A stretch of DNA of 64,000 nucleotides, taken from the NCBI GenBank assembly GCA_013297725.1, contig JAAFIB010000003.1, positions 1 through 64,000 of the forward strand, given 5' to 3'. The stretch's first letter is position 1, and each line of letters begins with the position of its first letter. Below are positions 57,670-64,000 of this stretch, in pieces. The DNA comes from Sphingomonadales bacterium. GTDB lineage: Bacteria; Pseudomonadota; Alphaproteobacteria; Sphingomonadales; Sphingomonadaceae. The notes beneath the pieces were generated by a model that saw nothing but the letters and a program-made list of their open reading frames with translations, had not been told where the DNA came from and made no database searches. A program made the position numbers and the translations under genes.

Positions 57670-58224
57670 CTACTCAGACGCTGCCAGCGGATCGTTGTGC
57701 AGCCATTCGGCATGACGCGGCGCTGTTTTGGTCTTGGACCAATCATCCAGCATTAGCGGTGCAACGCGCTTTAACTCCGCATATTGCTCGTCCGTTCCAA
57801 TGTCGCAGGCGAGTTCCAGCCGGTGGCCATTGGGATCAAAGAAATAAATTGACCTGAAAATGCCGTGAAACGTCGGCCCGATTACATCCACGCCTTGCGC
57901 CTCGATATGCTCTTTTGCCGCCTTTAACATGTCAAAGTCTGCAACCTTAAATGCCAGATGCTGCACCCAGGCTGGCGTCTTTTCATCGCGGCCCATTTCT
58001 GGCTGATTGGGAAGTTCAAAAAAAGCCAGCACATTGCCGCCGCCGCATTCTAGAAAGATGTGCATATAGGGATCATATTCGCCGGTTGACGGCACATGAT
58101 CCTCTGCAAATGCTGTGGTGTAAGTGAACCCGAGCACCCGGTCATACCACTCAACGGTCGCCTTGGCATCTTTGCAGCGATAAGCGACGTGGTGGATGCG
58201 GTCTGTTTTAAAGGGGACAGTCAT
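57670..58224 (-). CDS. VOC-family (glyoxalase/bleomycin-resistance) protein
   Basis: A 184-residue vicinal-oxygen-chelate protein. Candidate metal ligands are His in [11 protein letters not shown], His in VQHLAFKV and Glu in [22 protein letters not shown] is the typical family segment. The exact reaction is unknown. Its ATG overlaps the hpd stop, so it is made with HPPD, and a role in aromatic ring or keto-acid handling is plausible. It is too short to be the homogentisate dioxygenase, which has a cupin fold. Confidence 0.8.
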   Translation of the reverse strand: MTVPFKTDRIHHVAYRCKDAKATVEWYDRVLGFTYTTAFAEDHVPSTGEYDPYMHIFLECGGGNVLAFFELPNQPEMGRDEKTPAWVQHLAFKVADFDMLKAAKEHIEAQGVDVIGPTFHGIFRSIYFFDPNGHRLELACDIGTDEQYAELKRVAPLMLDDWSKTKTAPRHAEWLHNDPLAASE

Positions 58225-59315
58225 TCGGCAACCTCCAATACGCCGCGTTCAATTTGATCGCGTTCGATGCTTTCAAACAGCGCCTTAAAATTGCCCTCGC
58301 CAAAGCCTTCGTCGCCGCGGCGCTGGATAAATTCAAAAAACACAGGCCCGATTTCGGGCTGGGCAAAGATTTGCAGCAGCAACCGCGGCTTACCGCCATC
58401 GGTTGTGCCATCAAGCAAAATGCCGCGCGCTTTTAATTCTTCGGTTGGCTCGCCATGGCCGGGCAAGCGTTCCTGCAGCATGGTATAATAGGTCTCGGGC
58501 GGCGAGGTCATGAAGTTGACACCGCGACTTTTCAAATTGTCGTAGCAGCCAAGCAAATCGTCACAAATTAGCGCGATGTGCTGAATGCCTTCGCCGTTGT
58601 AGGCTCGCAGATACTCCTCAATCTGTCCGCCCCCTGCTTTTCCCTCTTCATTCAATGGGATGCGGATTTTGCCATCGGGCGCGGTCATCGCTTTCGATGT
58701 CAGCCCGGTATACTCGCCCTTAATGTCGAAAAAGCGGATTTCGCGGAAGTTGAAGATCCGTTCGTACCACCCTGCCCAATGCGCCATGCGGCCGCCGTAA
58801 ACATTATGCGTCAGATGGTCGATTTTCTGGAAACCGGCCCCGACCGGAAAATGTTCAGCGCCGGGCAGATATTCGAAATCAATGTCATAGATCGATAGCG
58901 CATCGGGATTATCAAGCGTTGCATAGCGGTCCACCAGATAGATAAATGCACCGCCAATGCCTTTGATCGCCGGGATGCGTAGTTCCATAACACCGGTTTT
59001 GCTCTCAACGGGTTCTGCCCCGCGCTTGATCGCCTCATCATAAGCCTTGGCGGCGTCTTTGACGCGGAACGCCATGCCGCACGCCGATGCACCATGTTCT
59101 TGCGCGAAATAAGCAGCGGGGCTGCGTGGTTCGTAGTTGGCGATCAGGTTAATCTCGCCCTGCCGCCACAAATGCACGTCTTTTGACCGGTGCTGCGCCA
59201 CTTTGGTGAAGCCCATGCAGGTGAATACAGGTTCCAATACGCCTTTTTCCGGAGCGGTGAATTCGACAAATTCAAAGCCATCAAGGCCTAGCGGGTTATC
59301 GAACAGATCGGTCAT
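58221..59315 (-). CDS. hpd: 4-hydroxyphenylpyruvate dioxygenase
   Basis: Converts 4-hydroxyphenylpyruvate to homogentisate with Fe(II) and O2. The 364 residues form two VOC modules. The three iron ligands lie in [24 protein letters not shown] and the Glu of [29 protein letters not shown]. The C-terminal gate helix is present. The ATG follows CTTTGGAG and is preceded by a hairpin and a palindrome-containing promoter region. The next gene (VOC) is coupled to it. It is expected to be controlled by the adjacent MarR-type regulator. Confidence 0.95.
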   Translation of the reverse strand: MTDLFDNPLGLDGFEFVEFTAPEKGVLEPVFTCMGFTKVAQHRSKDVHLWRQGEINLIANYEPRSPAAYFAQEHGASACGMAFRVKDAAKAYDEAIKRGAEPVESKTGVMELRIPAIKGIGGAFIYLVDRYATLDNPDALSIYDIDFEYLPGAEHFPVGAGFQKIDHLTHNVYGGRMAHWAGWYERIFNFREIRFFDIKGEYTGLTSKAMTAPDGKIRIPLNEEGKAGGGQIEEYLRAYNGEGIQHIALICDDLLGCYDNLKSRGVNFMTSPPETYYTMLQERLPGHGEPTEELKARGILLDGTTDGGKPRLLLQIFAQPEIGPVFFEFIQRRGDEGFGEGNFKALFESIERDQIERGVLEVAE

Positions 59316-59336
59316 TGTTGCGGCTCCAAAGTTTCC

Positions 59337-59362
59337 AAAGGTCTCACCTAAACGAGACCTTT
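59337..59362 (-). promoter_or_regulatory. hairpin in the hpd leader
   Basis: AAAGGTCTC (59337-59345) and GAGACCTTT (59354-59362) form a perfect 9-bp stem with an 8-base loop, 22 bases upstream of the hpd start codon. It could be a leader hairpin that affects mRNA stability or translation, or a second dyad operator. It is not followed by a T-run. Confidence 0.5.
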
Positions 59363-59365
59363 CAA

Positions 59366-59404
59366 GTTACCGAATTTAGTAACAAATGATACTAGTTTAC
59401 GCAA
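59366..59404 (-). promoter_or_regulatory. candidate hpd promoter with MarR-type operator
   Basis: On the minus strand TTGCGT (59404-59399) and TACTAA (59381-59376) are separated by 17 bases and can serve as -35 and -10. The -10 lies inside an 18-base imperfect palindrome (59366-59383) with arms GTTAC/GTAAC around AATT, 14 of 18 positions symmetric. A MarR-family gene ends two bases away, so repressor binding over the -10 is a natural model. This is inference from sequence only. Confidence 0.5.
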
Positions 59405-59406
59405 CC

Positions 59407-59862
59407 TTATAGTTTGATCGACACTGCCTTTGCCCGAAGCCGTTCCAGAATATCGGCTAAAACCCTGGCCTCATCCACGCTTAACACCGTTTCCAACTCG
59501 TCTTCGACAGACACAGCCAGTGGCACGATCTGGTCATAGAGCTCGCGCCCGACAGCGGTCAGCGCGAGGTGATGCGAGCGGCCATCGGTTTCATTCGGCG
59601 CGCGGCCGATCAAACCACGTTCAACCAAAGCTTTTGATGCGCGGTTGACCGTCACCTTGTCCATCGCAGTTGCGGCAACCAGTTCGCGCTGTGTGACCGA
59701 TGCCCGCTCCCCCAACACTGCCATCACGCGCCATTCGGGAATTTTCAGGCCAAAACGCCCATGATAACTGCGCGCGATCAGGTCGCTAACCGCATTCGAG
59801 GTGATCGAAAGCTGATATGGCAGGAAGTTAGATAGTGTGAGTTTGTTTTCAGGCACAGTCAA
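59407..59862 (-). CDS. MarR-family transcriptional regulator
   Basis: A 151-residue winged-helix regulator. The DNA-binding region runs through IPEWRVMAVLGERASVTQRELVAATAMDKVTVNRASKALVERGLIGRAPNETDGRSHHLALTAVG (about residues 42-105). N- and C-terminal helices form the dimer domain. The start is uncertain: a TTG at 59862 or a GTG two codons later, with no clear ribosome site, just after the TonB-receptor stop. It lies between the receptor gene and hpd on the same strand, so it likely regulates both or hpd alone, sensing an aromatic ligand. Confidence 0.85.
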   Translation of the reverse strand: MTVPENKLTLSNFLPYQLSITSNAVSDLIARSYHGRFGLKIPEWRVMAVLGERASVTQRELVAATAMDKVTVNRASKALVERGLIGRAPNETDGRSHHLALTAVGRELYDQIVPLAVSVEDELETVLSVDEARVLADILERLRAKAVSIKL

Positions 59863-59865
59863 AGG

Positions 59866-62046
59866 CTAATCAAATTTATAGCTAAGGCCAAGCCAAAGGG
59901 TGCGCGGATTGGCACGCTCTATTATGCCAGCAGAGGATATCGCCGCCTCGACCCGCACATCAAAGAGGTTCTCGCCTCGCAGTTCCACACCCAAACCATT
60001 GTCAAAACGGTATCGCAACATGCTGTCCGCCGTCACCGCGTCTTTCAGGCGGCGGCTATTTGCGTCATCTTCAAACTGGCTGCCAATATAGCGCAGCGTA
60101 AAGGCAAATTTCCATTTCTTGTCAAAATCATCAAAGTTCACACCGATGTTCGCAAAATGCTTTGGCACTTGCGCAGGACGAAGCCCGTTAAACGGCGCGG
60201 CACGCCCGCTAGCCTGCACCTTGCTGTCGACATAGGCATAGCCAAGATTGAAATATAGCTCAGGCGTCACCGGATAGAATGCGTCAAACTCCAGACCCTT
60301 GCTGACAATCGCATCCAGATTTTGCCGTTGGCGATATGCTCCCCCCGCCGCCACAAAGCCAACGCCTGGGAAGACGCCTGCCCCCTGCCCCAGGGTGACA
60401 TTCGCAATGGCATTATCCAGCCGGTTATAAAAGAACGTCAGATTTGCTCTTCGTTCGCCTGCATCGTTATAGGCAAAGCTAGCCTCCGCACCCTTGATCC
60501 GTTCGGGCGAGAGCAGTTCATTGGCAGCAGTAGCATCGGCGCCAACACGGAACGGCCGGTAAAGTTCGTTCAACGTCGGCAGACGCCAGCCAAGATAGCC
60601 AGACCCGCGCAGTGTCAACGCATCGGTTAACTCCCAGCCCAGCCCGACCCGAGCAGTCCCCTCTGTATCAGCGCGATTGGCGAAACGATCATCTGAGCGC
60701 ACGGTCCCGCCGATATTCACCTCGCGCCGGAAACCGTTATTGATCTGCCAGCGGTCAACACGCCCGCCGCCGCTAAGTGTTAGGCCATCTGCTGGCTCAA
60801 CGCTGCCCTCAAGAAACACTCCGTAGCTGTCGGTTTTCCCACCAGCGGTGCGAAACCGCGTTGGCAAGCCGCTTACAAAAGTGAAGTTCTCCCGCGTCTC
60901 GCCAATCGTCCGCCGCCATTCGCCACCAAGCCGTAATTCGGCGTTGTCGCCAACTGGAGGGCGGATTTCAAAGCGCAGGCCTAGACCGGTCGAGGGAGTG
61001 GCAAACTGATCAAGTGTCGGCGTAACGCTTGAACGATCCGCCGATACTGCGCCAAATTGTGAGGAGAATTCGCGTATCTGCAGATATCCAGTCGCTGACC
61101 ACTGCCAATCGCCTTTGCGCTTTACCACTCGCAGGCTAGCGTCGACGCCGCTATTCCGGTTGTCGGAAAAGGCAACGCCCCGCTCTCGCTTGTCGACAAA
61201 GCCCCGCAAATTGGCCTGTAACTCGGTATAGGCTGAAAGCGGGGCGACCCCGCGCAATGCCAGCCCTGCTTGCTCATAAGGAGCCGCGCGATCCACCAAT
61301 CCGCGCTGGCTTTCAACGATCGGAAGGAAACCATCGCCGCGCGCATAGCTTGCAGAGGCAGAGATACTGCCGCCGCCAATCCTGTCATTGTAGCGCCCTC
61401 GGGCCTCAACGCTATTCCTGCTGCCATAAGCGGCAGCTAAATCAGTGGCCGAGAGGTTCTGTACGCTATCCAGTTCAATCACGCCGGCCAGTGCGCCCGG
61501 CCCGGCACTGGGCTGACCACCGCCTTTGCGAATGCGAATGCTGGTAAGGTTCAGCGCATCATAACCGGGCCAGCTGACCCAGCCACCAAAGGGATCAGCC
61601 TGCGGCACATCGTCGAGGAACAGTAGCGCCCGCGATGAGGCATTGCCGCCTAAACCTCGCAAGGTAACGCCTTGACTGGTCGGATTGGCACTACGCGCAT
61701 CGGACCGGCGGAATTGTTGCAAACCGGGAACAGTTAGCAGTGCATTTTCCAGCCGTTCACTTGCTCCCACCGGCAGTCGCGCCCAAAGGGTGGCCTCGGT
61801 GACATCGCTTTTCGCATCTGGCAACCGGCCGGTTACAACAATGATATCGTCGGCAGAGATCGAGGTAATGCTAATTGGTCCATCATAAACTGATGGCTGA
61901 GGCCTAGTCCCGCGAAGTGACTGATCCCGTTCATATTGGTCCACCTCCTCCTGACAGACAGCATCGCATTCTTGGGCATAAGCGGGCGTCAAGGAACATA
62001 TGGATAGGGCCGCCAGCGATAATGTTAGCGTAGCGGGTTTCCTCAT
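59866..62046 (-). CDS. TonB-dependent outer-membrane receptor
   Basis: A 726-residue ligand-gated porin. The signal peptide is cut near AYA-QE (residue 24), followed by two cysteines (27 and 31) and a Gln-rich linker, the TonB box IIVVTGR (68-74), then the plug with RLENALLTVPGLQQFRRSDARS and VTLRGLGGNASSRALLFLDDVPQADPFGGW. The barrel ends in LGLSYKFD with a near-terminal aromatic. Cargo is unknown. It is ATGA-coupled to maiA and followed by the MarR gene and hpd. In sphingomonads some TonB receptors import aromatic compounds, so a tyrosine- or lignin-type aromatic is possible. No Fur- or Zur-like site was seen before it. Confidence 0.92.
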   Translation of the reverse strand: MRKPATLTLSLAALSICSLTPAYAQECDAVCQEEVDQYERDQSLRGTRPQPSVYDGPISITSISADDIIVVTGRLPDAKSDVTEATLWARLPVGASERLENALLTVPGLQQFRRSDARSANPTSQGVTLRGLGGNASSRALLFLDDVPQADPFGGWVSWPGYDALNLTSIRIRKGGGQPSAGPGALAGVIELDSVQNLSATDLAAAYGSRNSVEARGRYNDRIGGGSISASASYARGDGFLPIVESQRGLVDRAAPYEQAGLALRGVAPLSAYTELQANLRGFVDKRERGVAFSDNRNSGVDASLRVVKRKGDWQWSATGYLQIREFSSQFGAVSADRSSVTPTLDQFATPSTGLGLRFEIRPPVGDNAELRLGGEWRRTIGETRENFTFVSGLPTRFRTAGGKTDSYGVFLEGSVEPADGLTLSGGGRVDRWQINNGFRREVNIGGTVRSDDRFANRADTEGTARVGLGWELTDALTLRGSGYLGWRLPTLNELYRPFRVGADATAANELLSPERIKGAEASFAYNDAGERRANLTFFYNRLDNAIANVTLGQGAGVFPGVGFVAAGGAYRQRQNLDAIVSKGLEFDAFYPVTPELYFNLGYAYVDSKVQASGRAAPFNGLRPAQVPKHFANIGVNFDDFDKKWKFAFTLRYIGSQFEDDANSRRLKDAVTADSMLRYRFDNGLGVELRGENLFDVRVEAAISSAGIIERANPRTLWLGLSYKFD

Positions 62047-62675
62047 TCCGGCTTCACCGCATCAGGCGCAGCTTTCGCAAACGCTTCTATCCCCCTCAAC
62101 ACCGCATCAATCCGCACCAGTTTCGGAAATGCCTCCATCGGCGCGTCAAACCGCCGCGCATTGGCCATTTGCGGCACCAGACAAACATCGGCCAAATTGG
62201 GCAGGTCGCTGCCGAACAGGCCGTCTGCCGGGGCCATCGCCTCCAGCGCGGTAAAGCCCTCGATGATCCAATGGCGATACCAGTCGTCGACCGCTGCCTG
62301 ATCCTGCCCCATCGTCCCTTGCAGATATCTCAGCACGCGCAGATTATTGATCGGATGGATGTCGGCGGCGATCAGCAACGCCTGCGCCAGCGTCTTTGCG
62401 CGGATCGCCGGTTCTGGCGAGACCATTTTCGGTTCAGGATATTTCGCGTCCAAATAGTCAATGATCGCAAGGCTTTGTGTGAGATCATGCCCGTCAATTG
62501 ACAGCATCGGGACAAAGCCCTGAGGGTTGCGCGCGACATAAGCCGCCTGTCTATGATCACCATCAAGCAAGCTGGTCGGAACAGCGGTATAGGCCACACC
62601 TTTCAGGTTCAGCGCAATGCGGACACGATAGCTGGCGGAAGACCGCCAATAGTCAAACAGCAATATCTCGTTCAT
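62043..62675 (-). CDS. maiA: maleylacetoacetate isomerase (zeta-class GST)
   Basis: Isomerises maleylacetoacetate to fumarylacetoacetate using glutathione. The zeta-class motif WRSSASYRVRIALNLKG (about residues 10-26) carries the SSxxxR active-site signature. VPMLSIDGHDLTQSLAIIDYLDAKYP forms the thioredoxin-fold end, and the helical domain includes LPNLADVCLVPQMANARRF. The 210 residues are standard. It is the first gene of a same-strand run with the TonB receptor, MarR and hpd. The ribosome site is weak. Confidence 0.93.
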   Translation of the reverse strand: MNEILLFDYWRSSASYRVRIALNLKGVAYTAVPTSLLDGDHRQAAYVARNPQGFVPMLSIDGHDLTQSLAIIDYLDAKYPEPKMVSPEPAIRAKTLAQALLIAADIHPINNLRVLRYLQGTMGQDQAAVDDWYRHWIIEGFTALEAMAPADGLFGSDLPNLADVCLVPQMANARRFDAPMEAFPKLVRIDAVLRGIEAFAKAAPDAVKPE

Positions 62676-62758
62676 GCAGAAAGCGATAGCACAGGATAAA
62701 GGGCTTGCAACGGCGCGTTCGATGAAAGAACACGCAGCAAGAGTTTTAGGAGAGAAAT

Positions 62759-63187
62759 ATGCGCACTGCCATCGTTACCGCCACCACCCTAACCGCGATT
62801 ATCGGTATCACAGTCGCGGCAAATGCCGCTGCAGCATCGATCAAAGGCCGGTGGACTACCAAGGAAAAGGATTCGGTGATCGAGATTTCGGCCTGCGGTT
62901 CCGCGATGTGCGGACGGGTTTCAAAATTCCTGAAAACTCCGCCCGGCGGTGTCGATCAAAAAGACACGAACAACCCGAATAAGGATTTGCGTAGCCGCAA
63001 AATTCTGGGGATCGCGGTTCTACACAGCCTGAAAGCAGACGACAAAGTGTGGCGCGGCACGATTTACGATCCGCGCAACGGCAAAAGCTATCGCTCTGTT
63101 GTGTATTTGCAAAAGAACGGCAATTTGAACGTGAAAGGCTGTATCGGCCCGATTTGCCAGTCACAGGTTTGGACGCCGGGGGGGTGA
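62759..63187 (+). CDS. exported DUF2147 protein
   Basis: A 142-residue secreted or periplasmic protein with a signal peptide (cut near ANA-AA). It shows the DUF2147 plan IKGRWTTKEKDSVIEISACGSAMCGRVSKF, an ILG segment, WRGTIYDPRNGKSYRSVVYLQKNGNLNVKGCIGPICQSQVW. Function is not known; family members are small beta-rich proteins resembling lipocalins. TTAGGAGAGAAAT precedes the ATG. It is divergent from maiA and convergent with the permease gene. Confidence 0.85.
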   Translation: MRTAIVTATTLTAIIGITVAANAAAASIKGRWTTKEKDSVIEISACGSAMCGRVSKFLKTPPGGVDQKDTNNPNKDLRSRKILGIAVLHSLKADDKVWRGTIYDPRNGKSYRSVVYLQKNGNLNVKGCIGPICQSQVWTPGG

Positions 63188-63197
63188 ACGGCGGATG

Positions 63198-63995
63198 CTA
63201 AGCCTTCAACTTCCAGCCCGAACGCAATAGGAAATACGTCCCGATCCCTAGCACAATGTTCACCGCCAGCAACACCGATCCGCCCAACCATATGTTCGAA
63301 TCCGTTGTTCCCAAAAATCCATAGCGAAAGCCGGAGATGATGTAGAAAAACGGGTTGGCATGGCTGATCGCCTGAAACACTGGCGCAAGTCTGTCGACCG
63401 AATAGAATGTGCCCGATAACAACGACAGCGGGGCAATGACAAAATTCGTCACCGCTGCATTATGGTCAAACTTTTCGGCCCAGATCGAAGTGAGTATTCC
63501 CAAGAACGCAACAAAAGTCGCCCCCATCAGGCCGAACCACAGCGCCACCATTGGATGTTTCAGCGTCACGTGCACACCCGGCCAGAACAACATCACCAGC
63601 CAAACTGCCCCGCCCACAAAGAATGCGCGCGTTACAGCAGCGCCAACCATCGCGACCATCAGTTCAACATTCGACAAAGGCGGCATCAGATAATCGACAA
63701 TGGTGCCCTGAATTTTCCCGACCAATAATGAAAAGCTGCTATTGGCAAAGGCGTTCTGGATCATCGCCATGGCGATCAGGCCGGGGGCAATGAAATCAGG
63801 GAACGGCACATTCATAACCGTTGCACCGCCGCGCCCCAGCGCCACTGTGAAAATCACCAGAAACAGCAACGTGGTGATTGCCGGCCCCCAGATAGTCTGC
63901 AGCTGCACCTTCATAAATCGGCGAACTTCTTTCAGATAGAGCGTCTTCAGCCCCACCCAATTCACTCTGCCAATAATGCGTTGAGGCTCGCCCAC
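63198..63995 (-). CDS. ABC-2 type transporter permease (possibly cut by window edge)
   Basis: A polytopic permease with about six helices (for instance WGPAITTLLFLVIFTVALG and VGAAVTRAFFVGGAVWLVMLFW). The conserved ABC-2 regions FPDFIAPGLIAMAMIQNAFANSSFSLLVGKIQGTIVDYLMPPLSNVELM and FDHNAAVTNFVIAPLSLLSGTFYSVDRL, and the NPFFYIISGFRYGFLG motif, are present. The visible start is a GTG at 63995 and the reading frame stays open to the window end, so the true start could lie beyond it. At 265 residues the protein is near full length. The matching ATPase is probably outside the window. Cargo is unknown. Confidence 0.85.
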   Translation of the reverse strand: MGEPQRIIGRVNWVGLKTLYLKEVRRFMKVQLQTIWGPAITTLLFLVIFTVALGRGGATVMNVPFPDFIAPGLIAMAMIQNAFANSSFSLLVGKIQGTIVDYLMPPLSNVELMVAMVGAAVTRAFFVGGAVWLVMLFWPGVHVTLKHPMVALWFGLMGATFVAFLGILTSIWAEKFDHNAAVTNFVIAPLSLLSGTFYSVDRLAPVFQAISHANPFFYIISGFRYGFLGTTDSNIWLGGSVLLAVNIVLGIGTYFLLRSGWKLKA

Positions 63996-64000
63996 TTGTG

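Noticed and set aside
57670-58224. VOC gene considered as the missing homogentisate dioxygenase
   Set aside because: HmgA is a cupin-fold protein of over 400 residues; this is a 184-residue VOC protein.
1-64000. Search by eye for tRNA, rRNA, CRISPR arrays, transposases and phage genes
   Set aside because: None could be supported; regularly spaced repeats and transposase motifs were not seen.

Overview
This 64 kb window looks like core chromosome of an alphaproteobacterium of the order Sphingomonadales (Sphingopyxis/Sphingorhabdus-like). The evidence is the moderate GC content, the split glycine decarboxylase (gcvPA/gcvPB), the Tat-ScpBA-NagZ-SPOR-ArgS gene order, the alphaproteobacterial FtsZ C-terminus, two TonB-dependent receptors and an ispH-thrB-rnhA run. 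The genus is an inference from memory of gene order and protein style. No tRNA, rRNA, CRISPR array, insertion sequence or prophage was seen. No gene-free gap exceeds 300 bases.

Layout. 30-4284: UDP-glucose dehydrogenase, an acyl-CoA ligase and an exported TPR/TonB-like protein, closed by a perfect hairpin. 4329-9336: a small membrane protein and the glycine cleavage operon gcvT-gcvH-gcvPA-gcvPB, preceded by a tandem glycine riboswitch. 9377-13199: an SDR-like protein, a dGTPase and a large TPR-SPOR protein. 13318-31732: a complete, tightly overlapping division and cell-wall (dcw) cluster on the minus strand, in transcription order mraZ-rsmH-ftsL-ftsI-murE-murF-mraY-murD-ftsW-murG-murC-murB-ddl-ftsQ-ftsA-ftsZ. 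32026-34168: cysK followed by two small uncharacterised membrane proteins. 34296-36657: a Zur-box-like palindrome in front of a ZnuD-like zinc receptor, then an entericidin-type lipoprotein too short for usual gene callers. 36654-43897: tatABC, scpAB, nagZ, a SPOR protein, argS and a lipoprotein. 44046-48481: ispH, thrB and rnhA on the plus strand, then an oxidase and a lipase-like hydrolase on the minus strand. 48522-55614: a Tad/Flp pilus assembly locus (cpaA-B-C-D-E, tadB, tadC) without its expected motor ATPase gene. 55645-62675: a tyrosine (homogentisate) breakdown neighbourhood with FAH, HPPD, a VOC protein, maleylacetoacetate isomerase, a MarR regulator and a TonB-dependent receptor, interrupted by an exported legumain/caspase-like cysteine peptidase. 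62759-64000: a DUF2147 protein and an ABC-2 permease at the window edge.

How the genes work together. The dcw cluster makes the peptidoglycan precursor from UDP-MurNAc to lipid II and the divisome that uses it. NagZ and the two SPOR proteins act on or bind the same wall. The Tad genes would build an envelope-spanning pilus, but pilin and ATPase must come from elsewhere. The tyrosine cluster lacks homogentisate 1,2-dioxygenase in this window.

Most of the window is well-known core biology, and I see no clear case of a wholly new system. The best leads are the TonB-receptor/MarR/tyrosine arrangement with a promoter-overlapping palindrome, the exported C13-like peptidase beside it, the Tad locus without its ATPase, the Zur-box/ZnuD pair and a TonB-box-like motif on a non-receptor protein.
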